A DNA stretch of 64,000 nucleotides from assembly GCF_002288925.2 (NCBI RefSeq), contig NW_022097999.1, positions 17,125,178 through 17,189,177 on the forward strand, given 5' to 3'. A model generated the notes under the pieces. The model was given only the letters and a program-made list of their open reading frames with translations, was not told where the DNA came from and ran no database searches. A program made the position numbers and the translations under genes. Source of the DNA: Delphinapterus leucas. Taxonomy: Eukaryota; Chordata; Mammalia; Artiodactyla; Monodontidae. The stretch's first letter is position 1. Every line of letters starts with the position of its first letter. Shown here piece after piece: positions 28,318 to 44,200 of this stretch.

Positions 28318-31300
28318 AGCTGCATGCGCTGTTTATATATTTTGGAGATTAATCCTTTGTCCATTGATTTGTTTGCAAATATTTTCTCCCATTCTGAGGG
28401 CTGTCTTTTCGTCTTGTTTATGGTTTCCTTTGCTGTGCAAAAGCTTTGAAGTTTCATTAGGTGCCATTTGTTTATTTTTGTTTTTATTTCCATTACTCTA
28501 GGAGGTGTATCAAAAAAGATGCTGCTGTGATTTATGTCAAAGAGTGTGCTTCCTATGTTTTCCTCTAAGAGTTTTATAGTGTCCGGTCTTACATTTAGGT
28601 CTCTAACCCATTTTGAGTTCATTTTTGTGTATGGTGTTAGGGAGTGTTCTAATTTCGTCCTTTTACATGTAGCTGTCCAGTTTTCCCAGCACCATTTATG
28701 GAAGAGACACTCTTTTCTCCATTGTATATCCTTGCCTCCTTTGTTATAGATTAGTTGACCATAGGTGTGTGGGCTTACCTCTGGGCTTTCTATCTTGTTC
28801 CATTGATCTATGTTTCTATTTTTGTGCCAGTACCATATTGTCTTGATTACTGTAGATTTGTAGTATAGTCTGAAGTCAGGGAGCCTGATTCCTCCAGCTC
28901 CGTTTTTTTCCCCTCAAGACTGCTTTGGCTATTTGGGGTCTTTTCTGTCTCCATACAAATTTTAAGGCTTTTTGTTCTAGTTCCGTAAAAAATGCCATTG
29001 GTAATTTGATAGGGATTGCATTGAATCTGTAGATTGCTTTGGGTAGTATAGTCATTTTCACAATATTGACTCTTCCAATCCAAAAACATGGTATATATCT
29101 CCATCTGTTGCTATCATCTTTAATTTCTTTCATCAATGTCTTATAATTTTCTGCATACAGGTCTTTTGTCTCCCTAGGTAGGTTTATTCCTAGGTATTTT
29201 ATTCTTTTTCTTGCAATGGTAAATGGGAGTGTTTCCATAATTTCTCTTTCAGATTTTGCATCATTAGTGTATAGGAATGCAAGAGACTTCTGTGCATTAA
29301 TTTTGTATCCTGCAACTCTATCAAATTCATTGATTAGCTCTAGTAGTTTTCTGGTGGCATCTTTAGGATTCTCTATGTATAGTATCATGTCATCTGCAAA
29401 CAGTGACACTTTTATTTCTTCTTTTCCAATTTGTATTCATTTTATCTCTTTTTCTTCTCTGACTGCTGTGGCTGGGTCTTCCAAAACTATGTTGAATAAT
29501 AGTGGTGAGAGTGGACATCCTTGTCTTTTTCCTGATTTTAGAGGAAATGCTTTCAATTTTCCACCATTGAGAATGATGTTTGCTGTGTGTTTCTCGTATA
29601 TGGCCTTTATTATGTTGAGGTAGGTTCCCTCTATGCCCAATTTCTGGAGAGTTTTTATCATGAATGGTGTTGAATTCTGTCAAAAGCTTTTTCTGCATCT
29701 ATTGAGATGATCATGTGGTTTTTATTCTTCAATTTGTTAATATGGTGTATCACATTGATTGATTTGCATATATTAAAGAATCCTTGCATCCCTGCAATAA
29801 ATCCCACTTGATCGTAGTGAATGATCCTTTCAATGTGTTGTTGGATTCTGTTTGCTAGTATTTTGTTGAGGATTTTTGCAGCTATATTCATCAGTGATAC
29901 TGGTCATTAATTTTCTTTTTTTATAGAATCTTTGTCTGGTTTTGGTATCAGGATGATGGTGGGCTCACAGAATGAGTTTGGGAGTGCTTCTTCCTCTGCA
30001 ATTTTTTGGAAGAGTTTGAGAAGGATGGGTGTTAGCTCTTCTCTAAATGTTTGATAGAATTCACCTGTGAAGCCTTCTGGTCCTGGACTTTTGTTTTGTG
30101 GAAGATTTTTAATCACAGTTTCAATTTCATTACTTGTGATTGGTCTGTTCATATTTTCTATTTCTTCCTGGTTCAGTCTTGGAAGGTTATCCCTTTCTAA
30201 GTATCTGTCCACTTCTTCCAGTTTGTTCATTTTATTGGCACAGAGTTGCTTGTAGTAGTCTCTTAGGATGCTTTGTATTTCTGCGGTGTCTGTTGTAACT
30301 TCTGTTTTTCATTTCTAATTTAATTGATTTGCGTCCTCTCCCTCTGTTTCTTGATGAGTCTGGCTAATGGTTTATCAATTTTGTTTATCTTTTCAAAGAA
30401 CTAGCTTTTAGTTTTATTGATCTTTGCTATTGTTTTCTTTGTTTCTATTTCAGTTATTTTTCTTGTTTCTTTAGGTAGGCTTGTAAACATATAAACTTCC
30501 CTCTCAGAGCTGCTTTTGCTGCATCCCATAGGTTTTGAATCATCGTGTTTTCATTGTCATTTGTCCCTAGGTATCTTTTGACTTCCTCTTTGATTTCTTC
30601 AGTGATCTCTTGGTTATTTAGTAACGTATTGTTTAGCCTCCATGTGTTTGTGTTTTTTATGTTTTTTCCCCTGAAATTCATTTCTAATCTCATAGTGTTG
30701 TGGTCAGAAAAGATGCTTGACATGATTTCAATTTTCTTAAATTTACTGAGGCTTGATTTGGGACCCAAGATGTGATCCTGGAGAATGTTCCATGCACACT
30801 TGAGAAGAGAGTGTAATCTGCTGTTTTTGGATGGAATGTCCTGTAAATATCAATTAAATCTATCCAGTCTATTGTGTCATTTAAAGCTTCTGTTTCCTTA
30901 TTTATTTTCATTTTGGATGATCTGTCCATTGGTGTAAGTGAGGCGTTAAAGTCCCCAACTATTATTGTGTTACTGTCGATTTCCTCTTTTATAGCTGTTA
31001 GCAGTTGCCTTATGGATTGAGGTGCTCCTATGTTGGGTGCATATATATTTATAATTGTTATATCTTCTTCTTGGATTGATCTCTCATTATGTAGTGTCCT
31101 TCCTTGTCTCTTGTAACATTCTTTCTTTTAAAGTCTATTTTATCTGATATGAGTATTGCTACTCCAGCTTTCTTTTCATTTCCATTTGCATGGACTATCT
31201 TTTTGCATCTCCTCACTTTCAGTCTGTATGTGTCCCTAGGTCTGAAGTGCGTCTCTTGTAGACAGCATATATATCGTTCTTGTTTTTGTATCCATTCAGC

Positions 31301-31389
31301 AAGCCTGTGTCTTTTGGTTGGAGTATTTATTCCATTCATCTTTAAGGTAATTATCGATATGTATGTTCCTATGACCATTTTCTTAATTG

Positions 31390-31597
31390 TTTTTTTTTTT
31401 TTTTTTTTGGTACGCAGGCCTCTCACTGTTGTGGCCTCTCCCGTTGCAGAGCACAGCCTCCAGATGTGCAGGCTCAGTGGCCATGGCTCACGGGCCTAGC
31501 CACTCCATGGCATGTAGGATCTTCCCAGACCATGGCACAAACCCGTGTTCCCTGCATCGGCAGGCAGACTTTCAACTGCTGTGCCACCAGGAAAGCC
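31390..31597 (-). repeat. CHR-2-type SINE inside the L1
   Basis: Poly-T followed by the reversed CHR-2 body ('caggcctctcactgttgtgg') and ending 'gccaccaggaaagccc'. It separates ORF1 remnants from the start of ORF2 in the minus-strand L1, so it entered after that element. Confidence 0.93.
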
Positions 31598-33446
31598 CAT
31601 TGGGTTTGTTTTTGTAAGTCCTTTTCTTCTCTTGCGTTTCCCACTTAGAGAAATTCCTTTAGCTTTTGTTGTAGAGCTAGTTTGGTAGTGCTGAATTCTC
31701 TTAACTTTTGCTTGTCTGTAAAGCTTTTGATTTATCCTTCAAATCTGAATGAGATCCTTGCTGGGTAGCATAATCTTGTTTGTAGGTTCTTCCCTTTCAT
31801 CACTTTAAGTATATCATGCCACTCCCATCTGGCTTGTAGAGTTTCTGCTGAGAAATCAGCTACCTTATGGGAGTTCCCTTGTATGTTATTTGTCATTTTT
31901 CCCTTGCTGCTTTCAATAATTTTTCTTTGTCTTTAATTTTTGTCAATTTGATTACTATGTGTCCCGGCATGTTCCTCCTTGGATTTATCCTGTATGGGAC
32001 TCGCTGCGCTTGCTGGACTTGGGTGGCTATTTCCTATCCCATGTTAGGGAAGTTTTTGACTATAATCTCTTCAAATATTTTCTCGGGTCCTTTCTCTCTC
32101 TCTTCCCCTTCTGGGGCCCTTATAATGTGAATGTTGCTGTGTTTAATAATTTCCCAGAGGTCTCTTAGGCTGTGTTCATTTATTTTCATTCTTTTTTCTT
32201 TATTCTGTTCAGCAGCAGTGCATTCCAGCATTCTCTCTTCCAGGTCACTTACCCATTTTTCTGCCTCAGTTATTCTGCTATTGATTCCTTCTAGTGTAGT
32301 TTTCATTTCAGTTACTGTATTGTTCATCTCTGTTTGTTCTTTCATTCTTCTAGGTCTTTGTTAAACATTTCTTGCATCTTTGCCTCCATTCTTTTTCCGA
32401 GATCCTTGATCATCTTCACTATCATTATTCTGAATTCTTTTTCTGGAAGGTTGCCTATCTCCACTTCAGTTAGTTGTTTATCTGGGGTTTTATCTTGTTC
32501 CTTCATCTGGTACATAGCCCTCTGCCTTTTCATCTTGTCTATCTTTCTGTGAATGTGGTTTTTGTTCCATAGGCTGCAGGATTGTAGTTCTTCTTGCTTC
32601 TGCTGTCTGCCCTCTGGTGGATGAGGCTAAGAGGGTTGTGCAAGTTTCCTGATGGGAGGGACTGCTGGTAGGTAGAGCTGACTGTTGCTCTGATGGGCAG
32701 AGCTCAGTAAAACTTTAATCTGCTTGACTGCTGATGGGTGAGGCTGGGTTCCCTCCCTGTTCGTTGTTTGGCCTGAGGCAATCCAACACTGAAGCCTACC
32801 TGGGCTCTTTGGTGGGGCTAAAGGCAGACTCTGGGAGGGCTCACACCAAGGAGTACTTCCCAGAACTTCTGCTGCCAGTGTCCTTGTCCCCACGGTGAGT
32901 CACAGCCACCCACCGCCTCTGCAGGAGACCCTCTAACACTAGCAGGTAGGTCTGGTTCAGTCTCCCCTGGGGTCACTGCTCCTTCCCCTGGGTCTCGATG
33001 CTCACATTACTTTGTGTGTGACCCCCAAGAGTGGAGTCTCTGTTTCCCCCAGTCCTGTCGAAGTCCTGCAATCAAATCCCACTAGACTTCAAAGTCTGAT
33101 TCTCTAGGAATTTCTCCTCCCGTTGCCGGACTCCCAGCTTGGGAAGCCTGATGTGGGGCTCAGAACTTTCACTCCAGTGGATGGACTTCTGTGGTATAAG
33201 TGTTCTCCAGTCTCTGAGTCACTCACCCAGCAGTTATGGAATTTGATTTTACTGTGTTTGCACCTCTCCTACCATCTCATTGTGGCTTCTCCTGTATCTT
33301 TGGATGTGGTGTATCATTTTTCATGAGTTCCAGTGTCTTCCTATCGATGATTGTCCAGCAGCTAGTTGTGATTCTGATGTTCTCACAAGAGGGAGTGAGA
33401 GCACATCCTTCTACTCCAGCATCTTGGTTCAGGTCTCATACAGATG

Positions 33447-33655
33447 TGTTCTTAACACGCCTTACCAGAATGTCACATGACCTTGTGTGTTGTCATGATC
33501 AGGACTTTATATTAAATGATGGAGAAATAGCCACTGAGCATCTAGCATGGAGACACTGTGCTACATACTCTAATATATAACCTCACTTAGTTACACAGTC
33601 TCACTGCAAAACAGGTATTACTGTCTCCATTTTGCTGACTTTGAAACCATGCCTT
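33447..33655 (+). repeat. MIR SINE fragment
   Basis: A MIR-like order is visible from about 33,530: 'gagcatctagcatggagaca', 'cctcacttagttacac' and 'acaggtattactgtctccat'. It is ancient and diverged. It is interrupted at 33,656 by a younger SINE. Confidence 0.6.
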
Positions 33656-33853
33656 GGGACTTCCTTGGCAGTCCAGTGGTTAAGACTTCACCTTCCAATT
33701 CAGGGGCTGCGTGTTCCATCTCTTGTGGGGCAGCTAAGCTTCCCACATGCCTTGTGGCCAAAAAACCAAAACACAAAACAGAATACTATAACAAATTCAA
33801 TAAAGACTTTAAAAATGGTCCACATCAAAAAACTCTTTAAAAAAAAAAGAAAG
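33656..33853 (+). repeat. tRNA-Glu SINE with extended tail
   Basis: Head 'gggacttccttggcagtcc', then the cetartiodactyl tail 'caaattcaataaagacttta' and an A run. The target duplication catgcctt is at 33648-33655 and 33854-33861. Confidence 0.93.
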
Positions 33854-33861
33854 CATGCCTT

Positions 33862-37944
<4,083 letters not shown>

Positions 37945-38524
37945 TCATGCAGTTATTATTACCAAGAGGACTCAACTCCTCAGGCAACAACAGTAGTTCT
38001 CTTAAGGTTTCATGTTAGGGTTTTTGGACTCAGATGTTAACAGCTGACAAGAGTCCTCCATATGCTGGTAGCTATCCCTGGTCCAACCATTTTCAAAATT
38101 AATCACTATGTGTCCAACCTGTTTCAGAAATGAACCTGTAATCAAGTTGGGACATAAGGGAAGTGTTGGGTCTATACTTTCCTTCTAGACTCTAAACAAA
38201 TGAAATATCAGCTCTTTGTCCCCAAACTAATATGTCTCTATATGTGTATTATACTGCTTCTATACTATGGGCTTCCTACATTGCTGGTGGGAAAAAAAAG
38301 CAACAGCCCCAGGAGATACTGACAAAGGCTCCCACTGGAGATCATGGCAGCACCAATGAGTGGGTACCAGCAGGGCGGCCAGCATCGTGACAGTGGGTGG
38401 CAGTGCCCATCTCCAGAAGGTGCCATCGAGGCTGCTTCATATTACAACTACATGACACTCAGAAGGGTTTCAAAGTGTTATTTGACAAAGAACATACAAC
38501 TAGTAAGTGGTAGATTTATGCTGC

Positions 38525-38640
38525 ACGTTGACCTGGACCTCCCAGCCTCCAGAACTGTGAGAAGTAAATGTTCACTGTTTAGGCCACCCAGTCTATGGTA
38601 TTTTCTTATAACAGCCAGAACTAAGTCAAGGACAAATGAT
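38525..38640 (+). repeat. MaLR LTR 3' end fragment (MLT1-like)
   Basis: The order 'cctccagaactgtgagaagt', 'gccacccagtctatggtatt' and 'cttataacagccagaactaa' is the well-known 3' end of an ERVL-MaLR LTR. Family assignment is from memory of the consensus. Confidence 0.7.
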
Positions 38641-39579
38641 CTAGATTCTTCAATACATAAATGTAAAGGGGAAAAAAAGTCTATTATAAAGACTTAAGAG
38701 ATACTGTCTGATTTTAATGGTTTGAACTTCTTTATATATTGCTTCAAACAAACTGTAAGAAAATAAAATCATTTCTTACATATATGAACTAATAGGACTT
38801 TTGGACAGAGACTGGGTATTTGGTGACATTAGGGATTATTATTATTTTTAGTGGTAAAACTGGTGCTTGTTATTTTTAAAGGGGATTTTTTAGCAATACA
38901 TACTAAAATATATATGGATGAAATTATACCTGTTGAGGATTTGCTTCACAAACAATATGGGAGGCGGCAAGTGGGCAGGGGTGTAGATGAAACCAAGTCA
39001 GGAACTGCTGGGTGATGAGTGCATGATGATCACTGTACATTTTGTTTACCATTTCTAAATCACAGCCAAGTTCCTCACCTGCATGGTCTTTAATCTACCT
39101 ACCCCTACTTCCTTTAGGAAAGTATCAAATCCATTGTCTCCTATTTCCAGCATCCAAAATCTCTTATTACTAGGTTTTCCTTCTGATCCTAAGAGCATAT
39201 GAAGATTTCTGCATCTATAAATATTCTCTCATCCATGCAGACTCACTGAAAGATACCATGATTTATATACAGTTGCTTTATAATTCAATGCTCCTCTGTC
39301 CTCACTTGTTTTGAAATCTGGCTTCATAGGCCACCTTCACTACTTTCTCACAAAAGTCTCTGATCTAAACCTACAACTTTTAGCAATTTCCATTCTCATG
39401 TCCTAAAATAATGGAACCATTACTGTCCTGTTTACTTGAACTTAAAAATGAGAAATTATTAACAGAGCTTTTCTTTTACTCCTTTAGATTAAACCGATGC
39501 AAACTGAATTAAGTGTATTATTTCCATTTTCCCTTTATGAAACTTTCAATTATAGGAGACAGCTGAGGTAATGATCACC

Positions 39580-39700
39580 TATTTCATGGCCTTACCTTGT
39601 ATTAACTTCAGATTTACAGAAAAGTTGAAAAGATAGAGTTCAAGTATGGCCTCCACTCACCTTCTCCTAATATTAACATCTTACCCAGAAACAGTACGCT
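39580..39700 (-). repeat. Possible old antisense L1M fragment
   Basis: 'gatttacagaaaagttgaaa' and 'cctaatattaacatctta' resemble a common antisense segment of old L1 elements. Divergence is high. Confidence 0.4.
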
Positions 39701-39840
39701 TAACACTGAAAGTGAGAGGAACTCTCTTGGCAGGAGCTACTGCAAACTGCCTTCTGAGTAAAGTAAGAGAAACTGTGTCAATGAGTAGGGACAACAGGTA
39801 AGGTGGTCACCCCACTGTGGTGCTGCCTGCTGGCCCCAAG

Positions 39841-39882
39841 ACACACACACACACACACACACACGTGCACGTGTGTGTGTGT
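39841..39882. repeat. (AC)n-(GT)n palindromic microsatellite
   Basis: A CA run passes through ACGTGCACGT into a GT run, giving a perfect palindrome of about 30 bp centred between 39,867 and 39,868. Alternating purine-pyrimidine throughout favours Z-DNA, and the symmetry allows a hairpin. Confidence 0.95.
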
Positions 39883-40155
39883 ATTTAATTGAAGTATAGT
39901 TTAAGTATAGTATTGTGCTAGTTTCAGGCTTACATCATAGTGATTCAGTTATTTTTTTCAGATTCTTTTCCATTATAGGTTATTATAAAATATTGAATAT
40001 AGTTCCCAGTGCTATGCAGGGAACTTATAGGTTCTTGTTGCTAATCTATTTTATGTATAGTAGTTTTGTTCCACTTGTAGATGTATTTTGGATGTGTTTG
40101 TGTAGGGAGGTGAGCTCCATGTCCTCCTACTCTGCCATTTTGATCCCTCTCTGAG
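39883..40155 (-). repeat. Short antisense L1: 3'UTR joined to 5' end
   Basis: Reading plus, it begins with the antisense L1 3'UTR ('ttaattgaagtatagtttaa', 'aggcttacatcatagtgatt', 'ttcccagtgctatgcaggga'). It ends with 'cctcctactctgccattttg', which is the antisense of the L1 5' terminus (gatggcggagtaggagg-like). The middle of the element is missing. Confidence 0.65.
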
Positions 40156-40334
40156 ACTGATATACTGACATCAGTTTTAATTTATATAAAGGTCCTGTGT
40201 TGTCTCATAATTATGTGGGGTGAGGGAATGAGGGAAAGGAACTGAAATCATACAAAGTAGGCACTCTGACCACCATGGAATTAAATTAGAAGTCAATAAC
40301 AGTAAAATTAACTGTCCAAATCATTTCTTTATCC

Positions 40335-41215
40335 TTTCTTCTAGTTTTATTGGGATATAATGGACACACAGCACTGTATCTGTTTAAGGTGTACAGCAAA
40401 GTGATTTGATTTACAAACATCATGAAGTGACACCACAGTAAGTATAGTGAACACCCACCATCTCATATAGATACAAAATTAAAGAAATATTAAAATTTTT
40501 TTTCCTTGTGATGAGAATGCTTAGTATACAGCAGGATTAATTGTATTTATCATGTGGTATATTACTTCCCTAGAATGTGTACCTTTTAATTAACCTCATC
40601 CAATTCCCATCCCCCCACCCCCTGCCTTTGGTAACCACAAATTGGTTCTCTTTTTCTGAGTTTGTTTGCTTGCAGTATAATTGATTGACAACACTATGTT
40701 AGGTCCTATTACATGACACAGTGATTCAGTATTTCTATACATACCAAAATGATCACCACCATAAGTCTAGTTACACAGAAATATATTACATAGTCATTGA
40801 TATAGTTATTGACTATATTCCCCACACTGTACACTTCATACCTGTGACTCATTTATTTTGCAACTCTAAGTTTGTACCTATTAATCTCCCTCACCTATTT
40901 TTCTCTTCCCCCAACCTTTCCCTTCTGGCAACCACCTGTTTTTTCTCTGTATCTATGACTCTGCTTCTCTTTGTTATGTTGTTCATTTGTTTTGTTTTTA
41001 AATTCCACATATAAGTGAAATCATATGATATTTTTCTTTCTACATCTGACTCCTTTTGCCTATGTCCCCAGGGTCAGCTCCAGTTGCCTCCTGCTTCTCC
41101 AGGAAGCTCTACAAGATCAGCAGGTGGGCCTGACCCTGGCTTCTTTCAAATTACTGCTCTATTTCCCACAGCCTTCTGGGTCTCCTGAAAGTTAAGTCTC
41201 ACTGGTCATCAAAGC
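40335..41215 (-). repeat. Antisense L1 fragments (3' and 5'UTR pieces)
   Basis: Two antisense L1 3' segments begin near 40,340 ('ttttattgggatataatgga') and near 40,665 ('gcagtataattgattgacaa'). From about 41,050 there is a piece matching the antisense L1 5'UTR ('caagatcagcaggtgggcct', 'aaattactgctctatttccc'). It is a composite of decayed L1 copies directly in front of the plus-strand L1. Confidence 0.7.
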
Positions 41216-41221
41216 CAAACA

Positions 41222-44200
41222 TTTTGGGGGAGAGGGAAGATGGTGGAAGAGTAAGACGTGGAGATCACCTTCCTCCCCACAGATACATCAGAAATACATT
41301 TACACGTGGAAGTGCTCCTATAGAACACCCACTGAACGCTGGCAGAAGACCTCAGACTTCCCAAAAGGCAAGAAACTCCCCACGAACCAGGGTAGGGAAA
41401 AAGAAAAATCAGAGACAAAATAATAGGGAAGAGGACCTGCACCAGTGGGAGGGAGCCGTGAAGGAGGAAAGGTTTCCACACACTAGGAAGCCCCTTCAAG
41501 GGCGGAGACTGCGGGTGGCAGAGGGGGGAAGCTTCGGAGCCACGGAGGAGAGCGCAGCCACAGGGGTGCGGAGGGCAAAGCGGAGAGATTCCCGCACAGA
41601 GGATCGGTGCCGACCAGCACTCACCAGCCCGAGAGGCTTGTCTGCTCACCCGCCGGGGTGGGCGGGACTGGGAGCTGAGGCTTGGGCTTCGGTCAGAGCG
41701 CAGGGAGAGGACTGGTGGCGTGAACACAGCCTGAAGGGGTTAGTGCACCACGGCTAGCCAGGAGGGAGTCCAGGGAAAAGTCTGGACCTGCCAAAGAGAC
41801 AGGAGACTTTTTCTTCCCTCTTTGTTTCCTGGTGCACGAGGAGAGGGGATTGAGACCGCTGCTTAAAGGAGCTCCAGAGATGGGCGCGAGCCGTGGCTAA
41901 CAGTGCGGACCCCAGAGACGGGCATGAGATGCTAAGGCTGCTACTGCCGCCACCAAGAAGCCTGTGTGCGAGCACACAGGTCACTATCCACACCACCGCT
42001 CCTGGGAGCCTGTGCAGCCCGCCACTGCCAGGGTCCCGTGATCCAGGGACAACTTCCCTGGGAGAACGCACGGCGCACCTCAGGCTGGTGCAACGTCACG
42101 CCGGCCCCTGCCGCCACAGGCTCGCCCCGTACCCCTCCCTCCCCCTGGCCTGAGAGAGCCAAATCCCCGAATCAGCTGCTCCTTTAACCCCGTCCTCCCT
42201 GAGGAAAGAACAGACACCCTCAGGCGACCTACACGCAGAGGCAGAGACAAATCCAAAGCTGAACCCCGGGAGCTGTGCGAACAAAGAAGAGAAAAATTTC
42301 TCCCAGCAGCCTCAGGAGCAGCGGATTAAATCTCCACAGTCAACTTGATGTACCCTGCATCTGTGGAATACCTGAAAAGACAATGAACCATCCCAAATTG
42401 AGGAGGTGGACTTTCAGAACAATATATATAATTTTTGCCCCTTTTGCACTTTTTGTGAGTGTGCATGTATATGCTTCTGTGTGAGATTTTGTCTGTATGG
42501 CTTTGCTATCACCATTTCTCCTAGGGTTCTGTCCATCTAAGTGTTTTGTTTTGTTTTACTTAAAAATTTTTTTCTTAATAATTATTTTTTATTTTAATTA
42601 CTTTATTTTTTATCTTACTTTATTTTATTTTATCCTCTTTCTTTCTACTTTTTCTCCCTTTTATTCTGAGCCATGTTGATGAAAGGCTCTTGGTGCTCCA
42701 GCCAGGAGTCAGTGCTGTGCCTCTGAGGTGGGAGAGCCAACTTCAGAACACTGGTCCACATGAGACCTCCCAGCTCCACGTAATATCAAATAGCGAAAAT
42801 CTCCCAGAGATCTCCATCTCAACGCCAAGACACAGCTTCACTCAACGATCAGCAAGCTGCAGTGCTGGACACCCAATGGCAAACAACTAGCAAGACAGGA
42901 AAACAGCCCCATCCATTAGCAGAGAAGCTGCCTAAAATCATAAGTCCACAGACACCCGAAAACACACCACCAGACCTGGACTTGCCCACCAGAAAGACAA
43001 GATCCAGCCTCAAACACAGGCACTAGTCCCCTCCACCAGGAAGCCTACACAACCCACTGAACCAACCTTAGCCACTGGGGACAGACACCAAAAACAACGG
43101 GAACTACGATCCTGCAGCCAGCAAAAAGGAGACCTCAAAACAGTAAGATAAGAAAAATTAAAAGACAGAAAAACACACAGCAGATGAAGGAGCAAGGTAA
43201 AAACCCACCAGACCTAATAAATGAAGAAGAAATAAGCAGTCTACCTGAAAAAAAATTTCAGAATAATGATAGTAAGGATGATCCAAAATCTTGGAAATAG
43301 AAGAGAGAAAATGCAAGAAACATTTAAAAAGGACCTAGAAGAACTAAAGAGGAAACAAGCAACGATGAACAACACAATAAATGAAATTAAAAATACTCTA
43401 GAGGGGACCAATAGCAGAATAACTGAGACAGAAGAACGGATAAGTGACCTGGAAAATAAAACAGTGGAAATAACTACTGCAGAGCAGAATAAAGAAAAAA
43501 GAAAGAAAAGAACTGAGGACAGTCTCAGAGACCTCTGGGACAACATTAAACACACCAACATTCGAATTATAGGGGTCCCAGAAGAAGAAGAGAAAAAGAC
43601 TGAGAAAATATTTGACGAGACTATAGTTGAAAACTTCCCTAACATGGAAAAGGAAATAGTTAATCAAGTCCAGGAAGCACAGAGAGTTCCATACAGGATA
43701 AATCCAAGGAGAAACATGCAAAGACACATATTAATCAAACTATCAAAAATTAAATACAAAGAAAACATAGCAAGAACAAGCAGCAAGGGAAAAACAACAA
43801 ATAACACACAAGGGAATCCCTATAAGATTAACAGGTGATCTTTCAGCAGAAACTCTGCAAGCCAGAAGGGACTGGCAGGATATATTTAAAATGATTAAGG
43901 AGAAAAACCTACAACAAATATTACTCTACCCAGCAAGGATCTCATTCAGATTGGATGGAGAAATTAAAACCTTTACAGACAAGCAAAAGCTGAGAGAGTT
44001 CAGCACCACCAAACCAGCTTTACAACAAATGCTAAAGGAACTTCTCTAGGCAAGAAACAGAAGAGATGGAAAAGACCTACAATAAAAAACCCAAAACAAT
44101 TAAGAAAATGAGAATAGGAACATACATATTCATAATTACCTTAAATGTAGATAGATTAAATGCTCCCACCAAAAGACAGACACTGGCTGAATGGATACAA

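Larger units (their letters stand above)
27265..33438 (-). mobile_element. Full-length L1 retrotransposon, minus strand, decayed
   Basis: A complete L1 inserted in the same direction as FMN2, flanked by the 8-bp duplication tacagatg (27257-27264 and 33439-33446). Read on the minus strand, the 5'UTR runs from 33,438 to about 32,560. ORF1 coiled-coil remnants follow (about 32,540-32,030, e.g. 'NSRITEAEKWVSDLEERM'). ORF2 begins near 31,370 with endonuclease motifs (QETHFRPRDTY near 31,250; SDHN near 30,700) and reverse transcriptase motifs ([13 protein letters not shown] near 30,080; FADD at 29400-29389). The 3'UTR ends in a poly-A tract (T run at 27,268). ORF2 is broken by several stops and frameshifts, so it is not active as assembled. 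A SINE is inserted at 31,390-31,597 and a 100-N gap at 28,218-28,317. Confidence 0.93.

Noticed and set aside
41209..42284. Several 60-177-residue frames on both strands in GC-rich sequence
   Set aside because: They are within the CpG-rich 5'UTR of the plus-strand L1, which is non-coding.
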